Shown here: piece by piece, positions 1 to 10,329 of the stretch
Position numbering within the stretch: the first letter of the stretch is position 1
Layout of the letters: each line of letters starts with the position of its first letter
From: Vesta saturnalis
Taxonomy: Eukaryota; Arthropoda; Insecta; Coleoptera; Lampyridae
Assembly (NCBI GenBank): GCA_036346205.1
Contig: JARFJB010001965.1
Location: 710,001-774,000, forward strand
Direction: 5' to 3'
Length of the DNA: 64,000 nucleotides
The notes under the pieces: model-generated
The model's input: the letters and a program-made list of their open reading frames with translations, nothing else
Database searches by the model: none
Told to the model about the DNA's origin: nothing
Translations under genes and position numbers: made by a program

Positions 1-468
1 GTTTTCACAGTTATTCTTAGAATATTTTTTCTAAAATTTATAATTAATAAATTAACTGGGATTTGATTCCACAAAACTCAATCTCGAAAAAATACTTGAT
101 ATTAAATAAAATAAGGGTTGCTAAAATCATCCCCTTGTAACAGGAATGTTGAAAAAGTATCAATCGTTAGTCCTTTACGACTGCACGGAAATTACAACAT
201 TTCAAGTTTCCATCTTTCCTTAAATTTGAGAAAAAAAATAAAAACTCAATTTTACTCACCACCTTTTAGGGGTGATATCTCGGAAGGGGGTGGGCTAAGA
301 AAATTTTGTTATAGGAAAGACCCATCATAATTTCATACGGGCAATCACCTCCTGAATTTTTTCGCATGAATTTAGAAACACCCTTTTATAAACGCACATT
401 AGATTCAGTTATCAAAAAAAGATACGAGTAGTGTTTAATGATGAGTTAAAAATAAATCTTAAGCGATC
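1..468. other. AT-rich non-coding stretch
   Basis: I see no recognisable gene, RNA or repeat boundary here. A short open frame at 118-330 has no similarity I can recognise and low-complexity composition. The stretch leads directly into BEL/Pao coding remnants and may be older sequence of the same retrotransposon, but nothing in it shows that. Confidence 0.5.
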
Positions 469-1700
469 TTGAATGATGTACTACTAAATGGCCCAGTTAC
501 CCAAAAAGACCTTTTTGACATTTTAATATCATTTAGAATGTACAATTACTTAATGGTAGCTGACGTTAAACAAACATATAGAATAATTCTCATTAATGAT
601 AAACAAAAATGCTTACAGAATATCCTTTGGAGGGAGAATAAGAATAGTGAATTGCAATGTTTACAACTTCAAACAGTTACATGGGGTTTAAAATCATCAG
701 CATATTTAACAAACAGATGATTAGTTGAGCTAGCTAAAATATATGAAAGTCAATATACATTAGCCTCAAATGCTATAATAAATAATTCCTATGTCGATAT
801 ATTCTTTGTGGTTCTAACAATTAAGATAAAGCTAAACTACTTCAGTCATAATTAATAGCTTAGATTAGGTAATTTTCAATTGCATAAATGAATTTCAAAT
901 CATGATTCATATTAGTAAATATTCCAAATGAAGGTAGATACTTTGAGGAAATTAACTTACAACGTCAAAAAGAAAATTACATAAGAACCTTGGGAATAAC
1001 CTATAATGTCTTAAAAAATTCATTCGTAATGAAGTGTCCTTGAAATGTTAATATTGATGATTCTTTACAAAACGCAAGGTTCTTAGTTTTATTGCAAATA
1101 TTTTTGATACTCTTGGTTTTCTGGCTTCTGTTATAACTAGAGCAAAAATAATTATACAAAAAAATTGGATAGCTAAAATATCACGGGACGACATAAAGTT
1201 AATCTTAGCCTTACTAAATCCATAGAATTGTTTGGGTTTTTGTGATGCTTCTAACATTGGGTATGATTTCTCTATTTATTCTAAGATAAACTACTTACGA
1301 TGACAATGTTTCAACTAGAGTAATTTACCCAAAATCCATAAATTCCCCTTTAAATGAAAAAATTACAATTCCAAGAGCTGAACTAAACGGTGCTTTACAT
1401 AGAATTTATATTTGATATTGTCGAAGTATACAAAGTATTTTGTTGGTGCGTCCAATTGATTGCTTAGAATTCAAATGAATGGTTGTATTTTCTGTTTAAG
1501 AGCCATTTTATCTCTGAAATGTGGGTCAATTTCGCTTATAGTGTGTCCTTTTATAATGAAAGAACGTTGTGAATCCACAATAGTATACTTTTTCTACTGT
1601 TTCTTTCTGCCAGTTATATTAACTTCCCGGGTGATTGGCACAAAAATTGCATGAAGTAGTTCAAACGTTAAAATTACTCCTGTTTTTAATAAAAAAAAAT
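469..1700 (+). pseudogene. BEL/Pao retrotransposon pol remnant (reverse transcriptase to RNase H)
   Basis: This is a decayed polyprotein of a BEL/Pao LTR retrotransposon, whose reverse transcriptase copies element RNA into DNA. Seen: an 83-residue open stretch opening with LNDVLLNGP, followed by DLFDILISFRMYNYLMVAD and ending WGLKSSAYL, the finger and palm region typical of BEL/Pao. A stop follows at about 718. The frame then continues with LVELAKIYESQY and reaches YVD at 790-798, where the second catalytic aspartate of the usual YVDD box is missing, apparently through loss of one codon. Further on, IPRAEL at about 1365 matches the start of the RNase H-like domain, and the last recognisable residues lie near 1650. 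Many stops and frame changes make it non-functional. The family call rests on motif order and wording; the exact clade is not resolved. Confidence 0.75.
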
Positions 1701-1740
1701 CTTTAACGTTAATGTGTTGTAACAATCTCTTATATTTACT

Positions 1741-2430
1741 TTCGTTGCTTCTACACCCCGCTAGCTACGAGGATTGCCCGAAGTTCCCTCGACCACAACA
1801 GCTGAAGAGGACGGAAGAACAATAGCGACCGAAGAGAATACCGGCGACTGCGGTGCCTTGTTCAACCCCGACCGGTGTCAGTTACGCTCGAGAGATGGCA
1901 GGCAAAGTTGAGAAAGCGGAAGTACTAAGAGTAGCTACCGCCGCTGTCGTTACCCCGCCTGCCCAATCCTCCTTAGGGTTCTATTTCATATTGACTCTCC
2001 TCGGAGGAATCAATTTGGAGAAGGCCCTATCTGCCAATCGAAAGGTGGCAGCAGCGCTCGCTCAGGCGAAAACCGCGATGTATCTGTAGGGAGTGATCCT
2101 GATGCACGGTTCAGAGGTGGTTGCCTTTTCAGGTAATCATACAAAGGTCCAGAACGAAGACTGGTGCCCTAGGTTAAGTATATAGTATCGACACTTTACT
2201 TAAGTTTCTGTTCTGTTAACACCGACAATGTATTTACACATCTAACACATGTTTCCATTAATTTCAGAACGAAGGGCATCAGCAGCATCAAACACAACCG
2301 AGCGACATCGGGACAGTTCACACAACATCTCCACCAACATCACCATTACAACGCTGCTTTTTTTAGACCAACACAAATCTTAACCCCAACCGGCATAACA
2401 CACAACCACGCAGCCTAACAGCCATGCAAT
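1741..2430 (+). other. GC-richer segment with a short open frame and splice-like sites, unidentified
   Basis: Base composition rises clearly above the surroundings. An open frame at 1853-2089 encodes 78 residues rich in Ala, with no family I recognise. A donor-like CAG/GTAATC occurs near 2131 and an acceptor-like TTTCAG near 2268, so this could be exonic sequence or the 5-prime or gag part of the neighbouring BEL/Pao element. Downstream codons are rich in Thr, Ser and His. I cannot assign a function. Confidence 0.3.
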
Positions 2431-3189
2431 GCACGTACTGACGAGGATGAAGAGTCCTGAGCAGCACACCACCAACACTAATTAATGCATTATTACTTAT
2501 TTTATTGTATAACATTTTTATAATACGTATTGGATATTGTTAAAATGTACTTGTATCTACGAACAAGAATCTAAATAATCTAAAATAAGTAAGTACAAAC
2601 CATAAGCATGAGCAAACTAACAAGAAAAATACAGACCGCGTCTTTCCATCATCATTCTCCTTTGGGTCAACTCGATTCAGTCTACCAGGGCTTGCTGCTA
2701 CTCAAATCTGTCATCACCTGCTTTTAAGTTAGTTACACAATCATACACATACGCTAGTAAACGATGCCACGCTGGGGGATAATCCCAATGTAGTCTTTTA
2801 CTTACACTATCCAATATAACGGCGGACAACGTGAATTCTACCGATCAATTAAACAGCACAACGGGTTACCGCCCAGAATCTTTTAATTGATATTCAACAC
2901 GTATTATACATAAACTCACACTAACTCGCTGCCCCAGGCTACTTAAATGACGTGCAGGGAGTCTACAAATCGAAATCAACACGCCACTCGCAATTAGACG
3001 ATATTTAGGTCGCCCAGTTTCGTAAATAACGAAAACATTACGTAAAACAGTGAGCATTACATTCCAATGTCACATAACGTAATTACCACTTTAAAATAAG
3101 TTTCTATTGAAGAATATGTCATAATAGAAGTCCTGAAACCGCTTTCCGTGCTAAATTTCAAGACTCGATAACCCAGAAAGAAAGAAAGT
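2431..3189. other. non-coding, nothing recognised
   Basis: AT-rich sequence without a supported gene. A 63-codon open frame on the minus strand at 2866-3057 has no recognisable motif. It could be LTR or untranslated sequence of the BEL/Pao remnant upstream, but no paired LTR was found. Confidence 0.4.
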
Positions 3190-3375
3190 AATCTGTCTTA
3201 GATCACACCGTACTTTAGTACAAAAATTTGGTTTATCCGGTACTTGAAAACTAAACGTTCCTGAAAGTTTAGATACCTTAAAAGCTAATCTGTCTTCGAC
3301 CATACCGTACTTTAGTATAAACGTTTGGTTTATCCTGTACCTGAAAACTAACAGTTCCTGAATAGTTTAGACCCA
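3190..3375. repeat. two-copy tandem repeat, unit about 95 bp
   Basis: Two adjacent units share the words TAATCTGTCTT, CCGTACTTTAGTA, TTTGGTTTATCC and CCTGAAA in the same order, the first starting near 3190 and the second near 3284. They differ at several positions, so the duplication is not recent. No coding function is visible. Confidence 0.7.
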
Positions 3376-4310
3376 GACGCGCAAGGTGCATCTAAGTGGC
3401 CTACGTATCACGCACATGGTATAAGACTCGATTTCTTTCATAAAATATCAGTATAAAGAAATCTCTTCAAAATTATTGATTTTCTGTATCACATAGAAGC
3501 AGGTATATTGACCTCGTCTTCTTATCGTCGCAAACACATTTCCAACGCTAAATCCCACTGTATAAAACCAGTTGCTTTCGTCTGTGAACTACCAGACAGG
3601 CCCGGACTATAAAATATTAGAATATTTTAAAATAAATAAAGTTGTTTTCATGTTGTGTAAGACAATAAGACCCCTTTCCTTCTTGAATATAAACACGTAA
3701 TGTTATTTTCGCAGCAAACGTAACGAGAGCAGCCCGTTGCCACTAGACACTGCTACCGTACGTCGCCGATCAAGGAAAACCGTCCAACCCCCAAGCCCCC
3801 TGGTGGATGCTGGATGTCTATTATACTTGTAGTATATATTTTTGTTGTGTTATTTCAGCATCTTATTTGTTTTTATTCATTCATATGTAAATATATTAGT
3901 TAGCTTTAAGTGTGAATATTTAGATAGTGTAATTAATAGGCCTAATATATGTATAAAACCCCTTTGAATTCATTGTTCTAAAAATCGACTTGTGCTAGAT
4001 CGGTGGGAAATAAACAAATTATAAAGTAAGCAAGGGAAGCTTACAAAGTGTCTTTTCGTAGATATTAAAAAGCACTGTTTGCGGTTGAAGTTGCTAACAA
4101 AATGTCAGTTATTTAAAAAAAGGTTCATTTTCTTCAGGAACTAGATCACCAGTCATTAGTGACAAGAAATGTATAAATTTCACTACTCCTAGAGACGACA
4201 TTTTTAAATGGCTACTTTGTAAGTGGTGTAAGGTACATATTTCCAACCTCTTTGGGCCCATATCCAAAATTTTTTTTCTAACAATTTATATGTTCTAAAG
4301 TAAAAAATTT
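3376..4310. other. possible retrotransposon 3-prime end or LTR, otherwise unassigned
   Basis: Around 3715-3800 there is a short GC-richer stretch whose reading includes Pro-Lys-Pro-Pro-Gly-Gly, a phrase resembling the Gly-rich tails of BEL/Pao polyproteins. It is followed by AT-rich sequence with an AATAAA signal near 4010. This could be the end of pol plus an LTR, but no matching second LTR was located. The rest is unremarkable. Confidence 0.25.
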
Positions 4311-4367
4311 TAGGGAGTAGTAGTGTGTGGGCTAGCCAAGGTTAGGCCCTCCGCGGCAAATTTGAAA

Positions 4368-4935
4368 TTGAATAAGAGGTCCTAATACTAACTTGTAAGA
4401 CAGGTGTAGAAACTTGTGTTAGGGTCTGCACCCCCTGTCATGGCCCCCTTAACGGTAAGTAGTATTCTAATAAGGGACTCTATTGCTAACTTGTGAGACA
4501 GGTGTAGGAACTTGTGTTAGGGTCTGCGCCTCCTGTGATGGCACCCTTTGCCTGGAAATAGTATTCTAATAATAAAGGGGCCTAATGCTAACTTGTAAGA
4601 CAGGTATACGACCTTGTGTCTGCGTCCTTTTGTCGTGGCGTCCTTGGTTGGAAATAGTATTCTAATAATAAGGGGGCCTAATGCTAACGTGTAATATAAC
4701 TGTAGGAACTTATGTTAAGGTCTGCGCCCTCTTGTCGTAGTCCTTTTAACGGTAAATAGTATTCTAATAAGGGGACCCTAATTCTAACACGTAAGATAGG
4801 TCTTCGGAATTTGTGTTAGGGTCTGCGCCCTCTTGTCGTGACCCCCTTGGCTGGAAATAGTATTCTAATAATAACGGGACCTAATGCTAACTTGCAAGAC
4901 AGGTATAGGAACTTGTGTTAGGGTCGGCGCCCTCT
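4368..4935. repeat. tandem repeat, about 5.6 units of about 101 bp, Polinton subterminal
   Basis: Six starts of a unit beginning near AACTTGTAAGACAGG occur at about 4389, 4489, 4590, 4685, 4787 and 4889. Each unit carries CTTGTGTTAGGGTCTGC and AGTATTCTAATAA. The reverse complement of the same unit appears at 9510-9535 and 42895-43160, inside the other Polinton terminal pieces, so this is a subterminal repeat of this Polinton family rather than an independent satellite. Confidence 0.8.
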
Positions 4936-5179
4936 TGGCGCTAAATTTGAATTTGTTTTTGTCGTCGTCTACTGGTGTATGGACCAATGAATGTTTTCTG
5001 CAATAGAAGTTGATCGTGGTCGTCCCTCTCTCTCCTCTATTGTCTCTCTCGGCTCTTGCTACGGAACTCGTAATTAAAACAGCTAAACTACTAAAAACGC
5101 TGTTATTTATCAGAGTAGAATGGTTGAAAAACAAGCATTATACAGCAATTTGATTATCAAATCATTTTAGAATTCGTAA

Positions 5180-5509
5180 ATAGTAACATAACGGAGGTCA
5201 TCCAAAGGAGTCAAAATATTCCCCGTTACCATTTTCGTCAATGTAGCTGGCCTGGTTTGTTTGATGGATCCGTGTTCACAATAATTGCACAAGGTTAGGT
5301 GCATGTCTCGGTAACAGATTACAAGCACATACAAGTCGAAACACATTCTTGTTACTGGGGATCGGTTTCAAACATTTCAACACCTGTACCGCATACACGT
5401 TTGGAGTTTGTATGCGCCCAGTCTTGAATAGTAAAGCGCTTTCCAGCGCACACATTGGCTCAGCGATGTTATAGTTTAAACAACTATACGCCTCTGCTTC
5501 CTTTTTCAA
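5180..5509 (-). pseudogene. Polinton A cysteine protease (adenain-like), broken
   Basis: Polinton PRO is an adenovirus-protease-like cysteine peptidase thought to mature the capsid. On the minus strand the sequence carries the conserved approach (residues KNVFRLVCA, then AIIVNTDPSNKPG) and the strand YIDENGNGEYFDS. Compared with the copy in Polinton B, about 14 bases are missing near 5246, which removes the catalytic His-Trp pair and shifts the frame. The C-terminal segment holding the catalytic Cys is not found downstream. It follows the unknown conserved gene at 5545-5835 in the same order as in Polinton B. The loss of two active-site regions means no activity is expected. Confidence 0.7.
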
Positions 5510-5544
5510 ATTTTTTATTGACGAACAACCAATCTCGTCCAGGT

Positions 5545-5835
5545 TTAGTATTGATTTGCTATGGAATCTTCACTGCCCTTAACGTGAATTTTGTTAAACG
5601 GCTGCAGCGTTCTTATCAGCGCCTCTTGTAAATCGTTGTTGAGCACGTGCCCGGACCACCATTTCAATTCGTAATGTTTATTCTCTAAATACCTTATCCA
5701 TCTTGACATGTATTTTGATATAAAATAATATCGAGGTGACTTTATCAGCATTAGCAGTGACGAACCATGATCTGTAATCACGGCAATCTCTATCGGTATG
5801 AGTTCGTTAACACCTCTAAACCCTTGCATCTTCAT
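5545..5835 (-). pseudogene. Polinton A conserved gene of unknown function, upstream of protease
   Basis: A 96-residue open frame begins MKMQGFRGVNE and contains IPIEIAVITDHGSSLLMLIK, RWIRYLENKHYELKWWSGHV and FNKIHVKGSED. A matching gene sits in the same place in Polinton B, between capsid and protease, on both inverted arms. The frame probably once ran on into the Cys-containing stretch at 5276-5509, with a break at about 5520. I do not know its function; the position suggests a structural or maturation role, which is inference only. Confidence 0.6.
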
Positions 5836-5859
5836 TTAACTGCTGCTATACACTGAAGC

Positions 5860-6827
5860 TTGTGATGTAGAGTTGACCTTTTTAACAGATGAAATCCTCG
5901 ACGGCATTCCGGTTTACCGATCTCGATCACGTTATCGAATTCGACGTACACCAAACAGTTAACAGTTTCAACGAGAGCTTCTTCAAAGCCGACTTCTAGG
6001 CAAAGGGATCCGTTTCTAATCAAATTCCAGTGCGTGCTAGCGTTTGCAGACAAGTCGGGGGTTAGATCGAAGGCCATTAAACAGTAGCCGTTGGGGTAAT
6101 CGCTTCTCGATACATCGTTGCCTTCATTCAAAAAATGAATACCGGTACCGAAGAATAAGGTGTGACACGCCCTTACGTATAAACCATTATCTGTAAGGTC
6201 TGGTTAAGGCCTTCGATCAATATATAACGACATGTAGCCAATATTGCTGTGATGAAAATTGAATGGATTTGAGGTGTAATCACCGTTGAAGGCTTTATTT
6301 GCTACAAATCCTACGATGCATCGTTTAGGTAACATTATCCAATGATTCTCGCTGTAGGTATAGTTAACACTTTTACGTCGGTCCTTGTAACAGAGTATTT
6401 TGCTGCAGTTGTTTCTAAAGCTTTAGCCTGTGCAATTAGAATGGTTGGGTTGATCCGCATACGTCTCATCAGTAAACTAGCGTCCATAATTCGCGTCTTG
6501 TAAATTGAAGCGTGCGGCGCCATTAGACTAAAGATCATACAAATTTAGCCTTTAATTCAACATCGACTATGAGGAACTTTTCTTGATTACACAACAAATC
6601 CGAGTGCACGTGACCAATCATCTCAACTCGATTGCTGGTCGCTGCAAGCACTTGACGTTTTGAGAAACCGTTATTTGCCTGTCCCACAAACTCTATTGTG
6701 GCGTCATCACTAAGATCTGATCAGGGCTTGTGAAATATCTCTCAGTATTCGTCTGCGTCGACGGTAAAGCGAACAAATCCAATTCGGACTAGACGCATTC
6801 ACATGATTGGGCACGTAGAAAAGCCAT
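5860..6827 (-). pseudogene. Polinton A major capsid protein (double jelly roll), internally deleted
   Basis: The capsid protein of Polintons is a double jelly-roll protein related to those of other large DNA viruses. The start is ATG at 6827 (MAFLRAQSCECV), matching the start of the copy in Polinton B. An in-frame stop soon follows (ECV*SELDLF). The central part of the first jelly roll, present in copy B, is missing: SDDATIEFV is joined almost directly to QANNGFSKRQVL. Later pieces are MAPHASIYKTRIMDAS at about 6520 and YPNGYCLMAFDLTPDLSAN with NASTHWNLIRNGSL at 6000-6100. The C-terminus fades near 5870. Premature stops, a deletion and frame changes make it a pseudogene. This type of protein is often found in databases only as an uncharacterised protein. 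Confidence 0.75.
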
Positions 6828-6879
6828 TATTATTATCTTGAAAATATATCGTCGTAAGTAGATTTCTTCTTCTTATCAA

Positions 6880-7010
6880 CAGCTCTTGGTTGAGACTGGT
6901 TATTATCGGCCAAACGTATTATTTTATAGCTCAAACCCTCCATCATTTATCGATTTTCTCATGGGCTTTCCTCTTAAGATTTCTATCTGCCTCGTGAAAT
7001 CTTTCTTGAA
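6880..7010 (-). pseudogene. Polinton A small basic segment upstream of capsid
   Basis: A Lys/Arg-rich stretch (FKKDFTRQ, LRGKPMRKS, INDGGFEL) corresponds by position and wording to the basic segment at 27301-27470 in Polinton B, just upstream of the capsid start. Here it is joined directly to the truncated integrase. It might be the tail of a minor virion protein, but that is inference from its charge and place. Confidence 0.4.
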
Positions 7011-7029
7011 ACGATTCCGTAACAGGTAG

Positions 7030-7357
7030 GCGGATGCTTCAATTACAGATGCCGATGTCTTCGTTTTAAGAGCTCTCGCCCACGCCCTCTTGCTAAACAT
7101 ATCAGTAACCATTAATATATATTGTATCCCCTATTGTGTTTACTTAAAGTTCGCATATTCAAAGATCCGCTTGCCACAGCTCGAAAATGTTGCTCACAAT
7201 ATACCTATTGCATGGAAACCTTTTTATGCACCGTATAAGCTTCCTGAACCTGCAGCCAATTTTTCACTTCACCATATTTACCTTTTACAGCATTAGTTAA
7301 AGATGTTATACCCGAAAACCTTGCCGGATTAGAGGGATCATGGTATACATCATCCAT
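7030..7357 (-). pseudogene. Polinton A integrase fragment
   Basis: Polinton integrases are retrovirus-like DDE enzymes that insert the element and make 6-bp target duplications. From ATG at 7357 the reading gives MDDVYHDPSNPARFSGITSLT, then KNWLQVQEAYTVHKKV, then, after frame changes, QAD and HNRGYNI and MVTDMFSKRAWARALKTKT. The last phrase holds the second core-domain strand after the first catalytic Asp. The remaining core, with the second Asp and Glu, is absent: the frame passes into the basic segment upstream of the capsid gene, so an internal deletion has joined the two. Polinton B has no corresponding integrase. Confidence 0.7.
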
Positions 7358-7369
7358 GTTATATTCGCA

Positions 7370-7895
7370 ACGTATCCCAATCTAGTGAATACCTTCCTCT
7401 TCGAGAGGATCTTCCAGTGGTTTCCCGCGATTTACTACTAGCATTGTAATTCTCACCCATAGTGGTGAGTTGATACAGCAACAGCATCATGTCTTCGAGT
7501 ATTTCCAATAAACCGTCGTGGTATATTTGTTTCTCTAATGTACGTCCCAAACTGTCGCCAACCGTGTGGATTTGTAGTTTTTCGTTGTCTTAATGTTTCG
7601 TGAACCAGATTGATAATGTTGGAATGAGGGATGATCTCATCTTTTATTGTGACACTACCCATTTTATCCCAAAATACATTACCATCCGTATTCAGTATAC
7701 GCAAGAAAACTTCACCTTTCTTCCTATATGAAGAAGGCGGTGTTCACACTATTTCGTCGCCTGCCAGACCTTTGCGTTTCGGTAAATTTCTAATATCATA
7801 TCGCAACTAATTGTTACGCTAGCAGGTTGACGTAACTGATTGGAAAAGTGTAGATATCTTTGAAGAACTTGATTGTACTGTTGCCATTTGTCATG
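7370..7895 (-). pseudogene. Polinton A conserved gene of unknown function, between ATPase and integrase
   Basis: Minus-strand pieces read WQQYNQVLQRYLHFSNQL (about 7870-7820), LPKRKGLAGDEIV (about 7780) and, in an 83-residue open stretch, RILNTDGNVFWDKMG, IPHSNIINLVHETLRQRK and NPHGWRQFGTYIR. A related protein occurs in other Polinton-like elements, but I know no function for it. The copy has at least two frame changes and a stop at about 7745. It ends in a Ser/Arg-rich tail near 7370. Confidence 0.55.
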
Positions 7896-7934
7896 TCAGC
7901 CATTTCGGTTTTTAAAACTTTATCAATGTCGTTC

Positions 7935-8505
7935 CCCAGCTACCTTAAAATGTTGTTTTGTGTGACATTCTGTTTTAAAACGAACAGTAAATATCCGTGC
8001 AAGTTTGAAGTGGCATCCCGGTACGCAGCCGCTAAAAATTTCGGATTGTCAGGTGCAATCTGTCTTGCTAAATGTTGTATTTGAGCTCTGTCACGTGGGT
8101 TCCTAAACAAGATTATGTAATGAGCGTTGAGAAAGATATCTCACTGTTCAGGTCATTGACGAAATATGGTTTGCGTTAAGAAGAACACACTTACGTTTCT
8201 ATGATGGCAACCCTTTGTAAAAATATCAACCACCGAACCATTACTTTCGTGCATTAGATCGTCAAATTACTATTAAGACCGGTTTTTCACCGTCAAACTG
8301 CTCGATATCAGGTAAACCTTTCTGAAATTCCACTGAAAGGTCTTTGAATAACGGTTGCCACTCGCTGTAGAACCAGTTAATTTTTTCAACAGTTGTATTG
8401 CACAGTTTCGATATTTTTTAGAAAATCAAAGTTAAAATACGATTTCCGACAACTCGATGGTCCTGCTACTATCGCATAAAATGGATACTTAAACTGACCC
8501 TCCAT
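7935..8505 (-). pseudogene. Polinton A packaging ATPase (FtsK-HerA type), broken
   Basis: Polintons encode an A32-like ATPase of the FtsK-HerA superfamily, believed to pump DNA into capsids. ATG at 8505 is followed by GQFKYPFYAIVAGPSSCRKSYF, an N-terminal strand plus Walker A loop at about 8465-8437. In that loop the usual Gly before Lys is Arg, which should damage nucleotide binding. Walker B (LIVI before an acidic pair, then LMHESNGS) lies near 8285-8250 but is cut by a one-base frame change. Later pieces include VSVFFLTQTIFR, NAHYIILFRNPRDRAQI and PDNPKFLAAAYRDATS. The reading ends in a GYLLF phrase near 7945. It lies upstream of the unknown gene, as the first visible gene of copy A. Confidence 0.75.
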
Positions 8506-8509
8506 CTCG

Positions 8510-9430
8510 AAACGCTAAACGATACTAAAACGCACTCCGTCATCATCATGGCTTAAATACTAGCTGAAAAAATCTACGTTCGACCGGTATATTCTACTTT
8601 TTATCGTACTTATCTTTTAATATCAAAATTATCCTATTGTTCTCTTTTAAATATTTACTAAAAGCCAACACGTGTTTTTAAACTGTGCATTAACAGTAAT
8701 AGTTATAAATTTGATGTATGTCTAATGATAATACCTTATTACTTAATTACTAATTTATTTTTAAAGTAATTTTTGTGTTTATACTATTGTTGAAGGTTGA
8801 CTTCACGCTCTCAAGGTGCAGTTTTTTATGTACACACAATATGCTGCTGAAGGCTGATCTCAAGGTAAAATAAGTATGTTGTCGGTGTTGTTACTTAATT
8901 ACTCATTTATTTTAAAGTAATTTTTGTATGTATAAAGCTGAAACTTCAAGGTGAAATCGCTAGACATAAATAAATACATGTTAACTTTAAAAAAATTCAA
9001 ATGACGCCACTTCTATAAAATATCAATAATACAGTTTAACCATTTTCATTCATATGTAATTAGTTTTAGACTTACCTTGTGTTATATTAATGGACATAAA
9101 TACATGTAAACTTAAAAATTTCAAGGCGGACCGCTTCTATAAGATATCAATAATATAGGGTCATTTCAATGTCGAAGGTGACTTTTTTACAATCTCGTGG
9201 TCGTTATTCAGATATTGAAAAAGTTTGAGCTAACACTTAAATTCAAGCTTATGAATTTTTGTCTGAGTATTTTTATATCTTTTGAAATACGCAACTATTT
9301 CAGAAATATTTGATAAAAATCAAAATTAACCCTAACAAATATTAATAACAATGAATCAGATTAAATACATTTTTTTTATTATGAAAAACACTTGTCATCA
9401 TCATCCTTATTATGTCTTATCTTTTCTTAT
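8510..9430. repeat. AT-rich region with imperfect internal repeats
   Basis: No gene is visible. The words TTACTTAATTACT and AAAGTAATTTTTGT recur near 8740-8780 and 8890-8925. GACATAAATAAATACATGT and the TTCTATAAAATATCAATAATA phrase recur near 8960-9035 and 9090-9160, giving about two imperfect copies each. This may be inner terminal-repeat sequence of Polinton A. Confidence 0.5.
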
Positions 9431-9436
9431 CTTTTG

Positions 9437-9690
9437 ATTCTTGTTTCCCTGTATTAGAATACAAATTCAAATTTCCGACCAGGGAGCCACGACAAGTGGC
9501 GAAGGTCCGCGAACAAGTTCCTACACCTGTCTTACAAGACTAGGGTCAGACCCGAGGTCAATCTCAAGGCCAAAATACGCCCCCACGTGGGAGTATGCAA
9601 AAAGTGGAAGAGAAGGTGTCCCAGTGGGCGGGGCTTGTGACACAAAATGGCGGCCAAGGTGTCCTTATTCTGCTGAGAGTATATTAGCAT
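9437..9690. repeat. Polinton A right terminal-repeat fragment
   Basis: Contains ACAAGTTCCTACACCTGTC, the reverse complement of the 101-bp subterminal unit, then CCCCCACGTGGG and GGGCGGGGCTTGTGAC. The last two are shared in order with the outer ends of Polintons B and C. The ACTACT tip seen in B and C is not found, so the end is truncated or diverged. Confidence 0.65.
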
Positions 9691-9739
9691 AATCGCATTC
9701 ATAATTTTCTTCATCTCCTAAGGTGATTTAATTAAATTC

Positions 9740-10320
9740 TGCAAATTCCTTGTCATAATTCGTAACTTGCGTTTTCAGTATTTTTTTAATACTCTTAATT
9801 ATTGGACCAATAATAAAATCTTTGACATATGTATGCTTGGTTATCTATAACATCTTTTCGAACCAAACTATTTTTTATCAATGAAAATTTAACACCGGGT
9901 TCTCAAAGCGTATCTACCGTTTTACTTAAATCCAAACTAGTACTTATCTCAAAATTTTTTGTAGTATTTCAATTTTTAGCACTTAATTGCAATTTTTAGC
10001 ACTTAATTGTGTATCAATAAATTCATTTGCATGTTCTAGTTCTGATTTATTACACTGAGAAGAGTTAGTTAAATTTTGCTCATTTCCAGAACCAAATTTT
10101 CAGATATTAGCTTGTTTTGAACATATCTTTTGAAGGTATTAATATTTGAAAAATATTGCATACAATTTATTTCACAACATTTATAAATGATTAGACTTTT
10201 CAAAAAATGAAAATGTTTGACATGTCTTAGAAGTATAGACAATTTAGTAAATCGTTTATTCCATACAAAGATACCATATTTACGTGCAAATGGAGATTGA
10301 AAAAAATCAAAACGCATAAA
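9740..10320 (-). pseudogene. degenerate zinc-finger-like open frame
   Basis: An 82-residue frame at 10069-10317 contains LRHVKHFHF and then YKCCEINCMQYFSNINTFKRYV, which has the Cys-x4-Cys and Phe spacing of a C2H2 finger, but the second pair of ligands is incomplete. Such fingers occur in several insect transposon-encoded proteins. Downstream on the minus strand the frame breaks down. I cannot name the family. Confidence 0.3.
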
Positions 10321-10329
10321 ATACTATAC

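Larger units (their letters stand above)
4311..9690 (-). mobile_element. Polinton (Maverick) remnant A
   Basis: A decayed Polinton, a large self-synthesising DNA transposon related to protein-primed DNA viruses. Its genes read right to left: packaging ATPase, an unknown conserved gene, integrase piece, major capsid protein, a second unknown gene and cysteine protease. Subterminal tandem repeats lie at the left and a terminal-repeat fragment at the right (9437-9690) shares the GGGCGGGGCTTGTGAC word with Polintons B and C. No family-B DNA polymerase is visible. The capsid gene has lost its middle and the integrase has lost its second half. Exact ends are uncertain: AGTAGTAG near 4313 resembles the AGTAGT tip of copy B, but no matching right tip or target duplication was found. 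Confidence 0.7.

Noticed and set aside
4368..4935. CRISPR-like regular spacing of repeats
   Set aside because: Units are contiguous without unique spacers, in a eukaryotic setting, and belong to Polinton ends.
5832..8505. Interpretation of the capsid-like and ATPase-like genes as host genes
   Set aside because: Their order, shared subterminal repeats and repetition in Polinton B show that they belong to Polintons.
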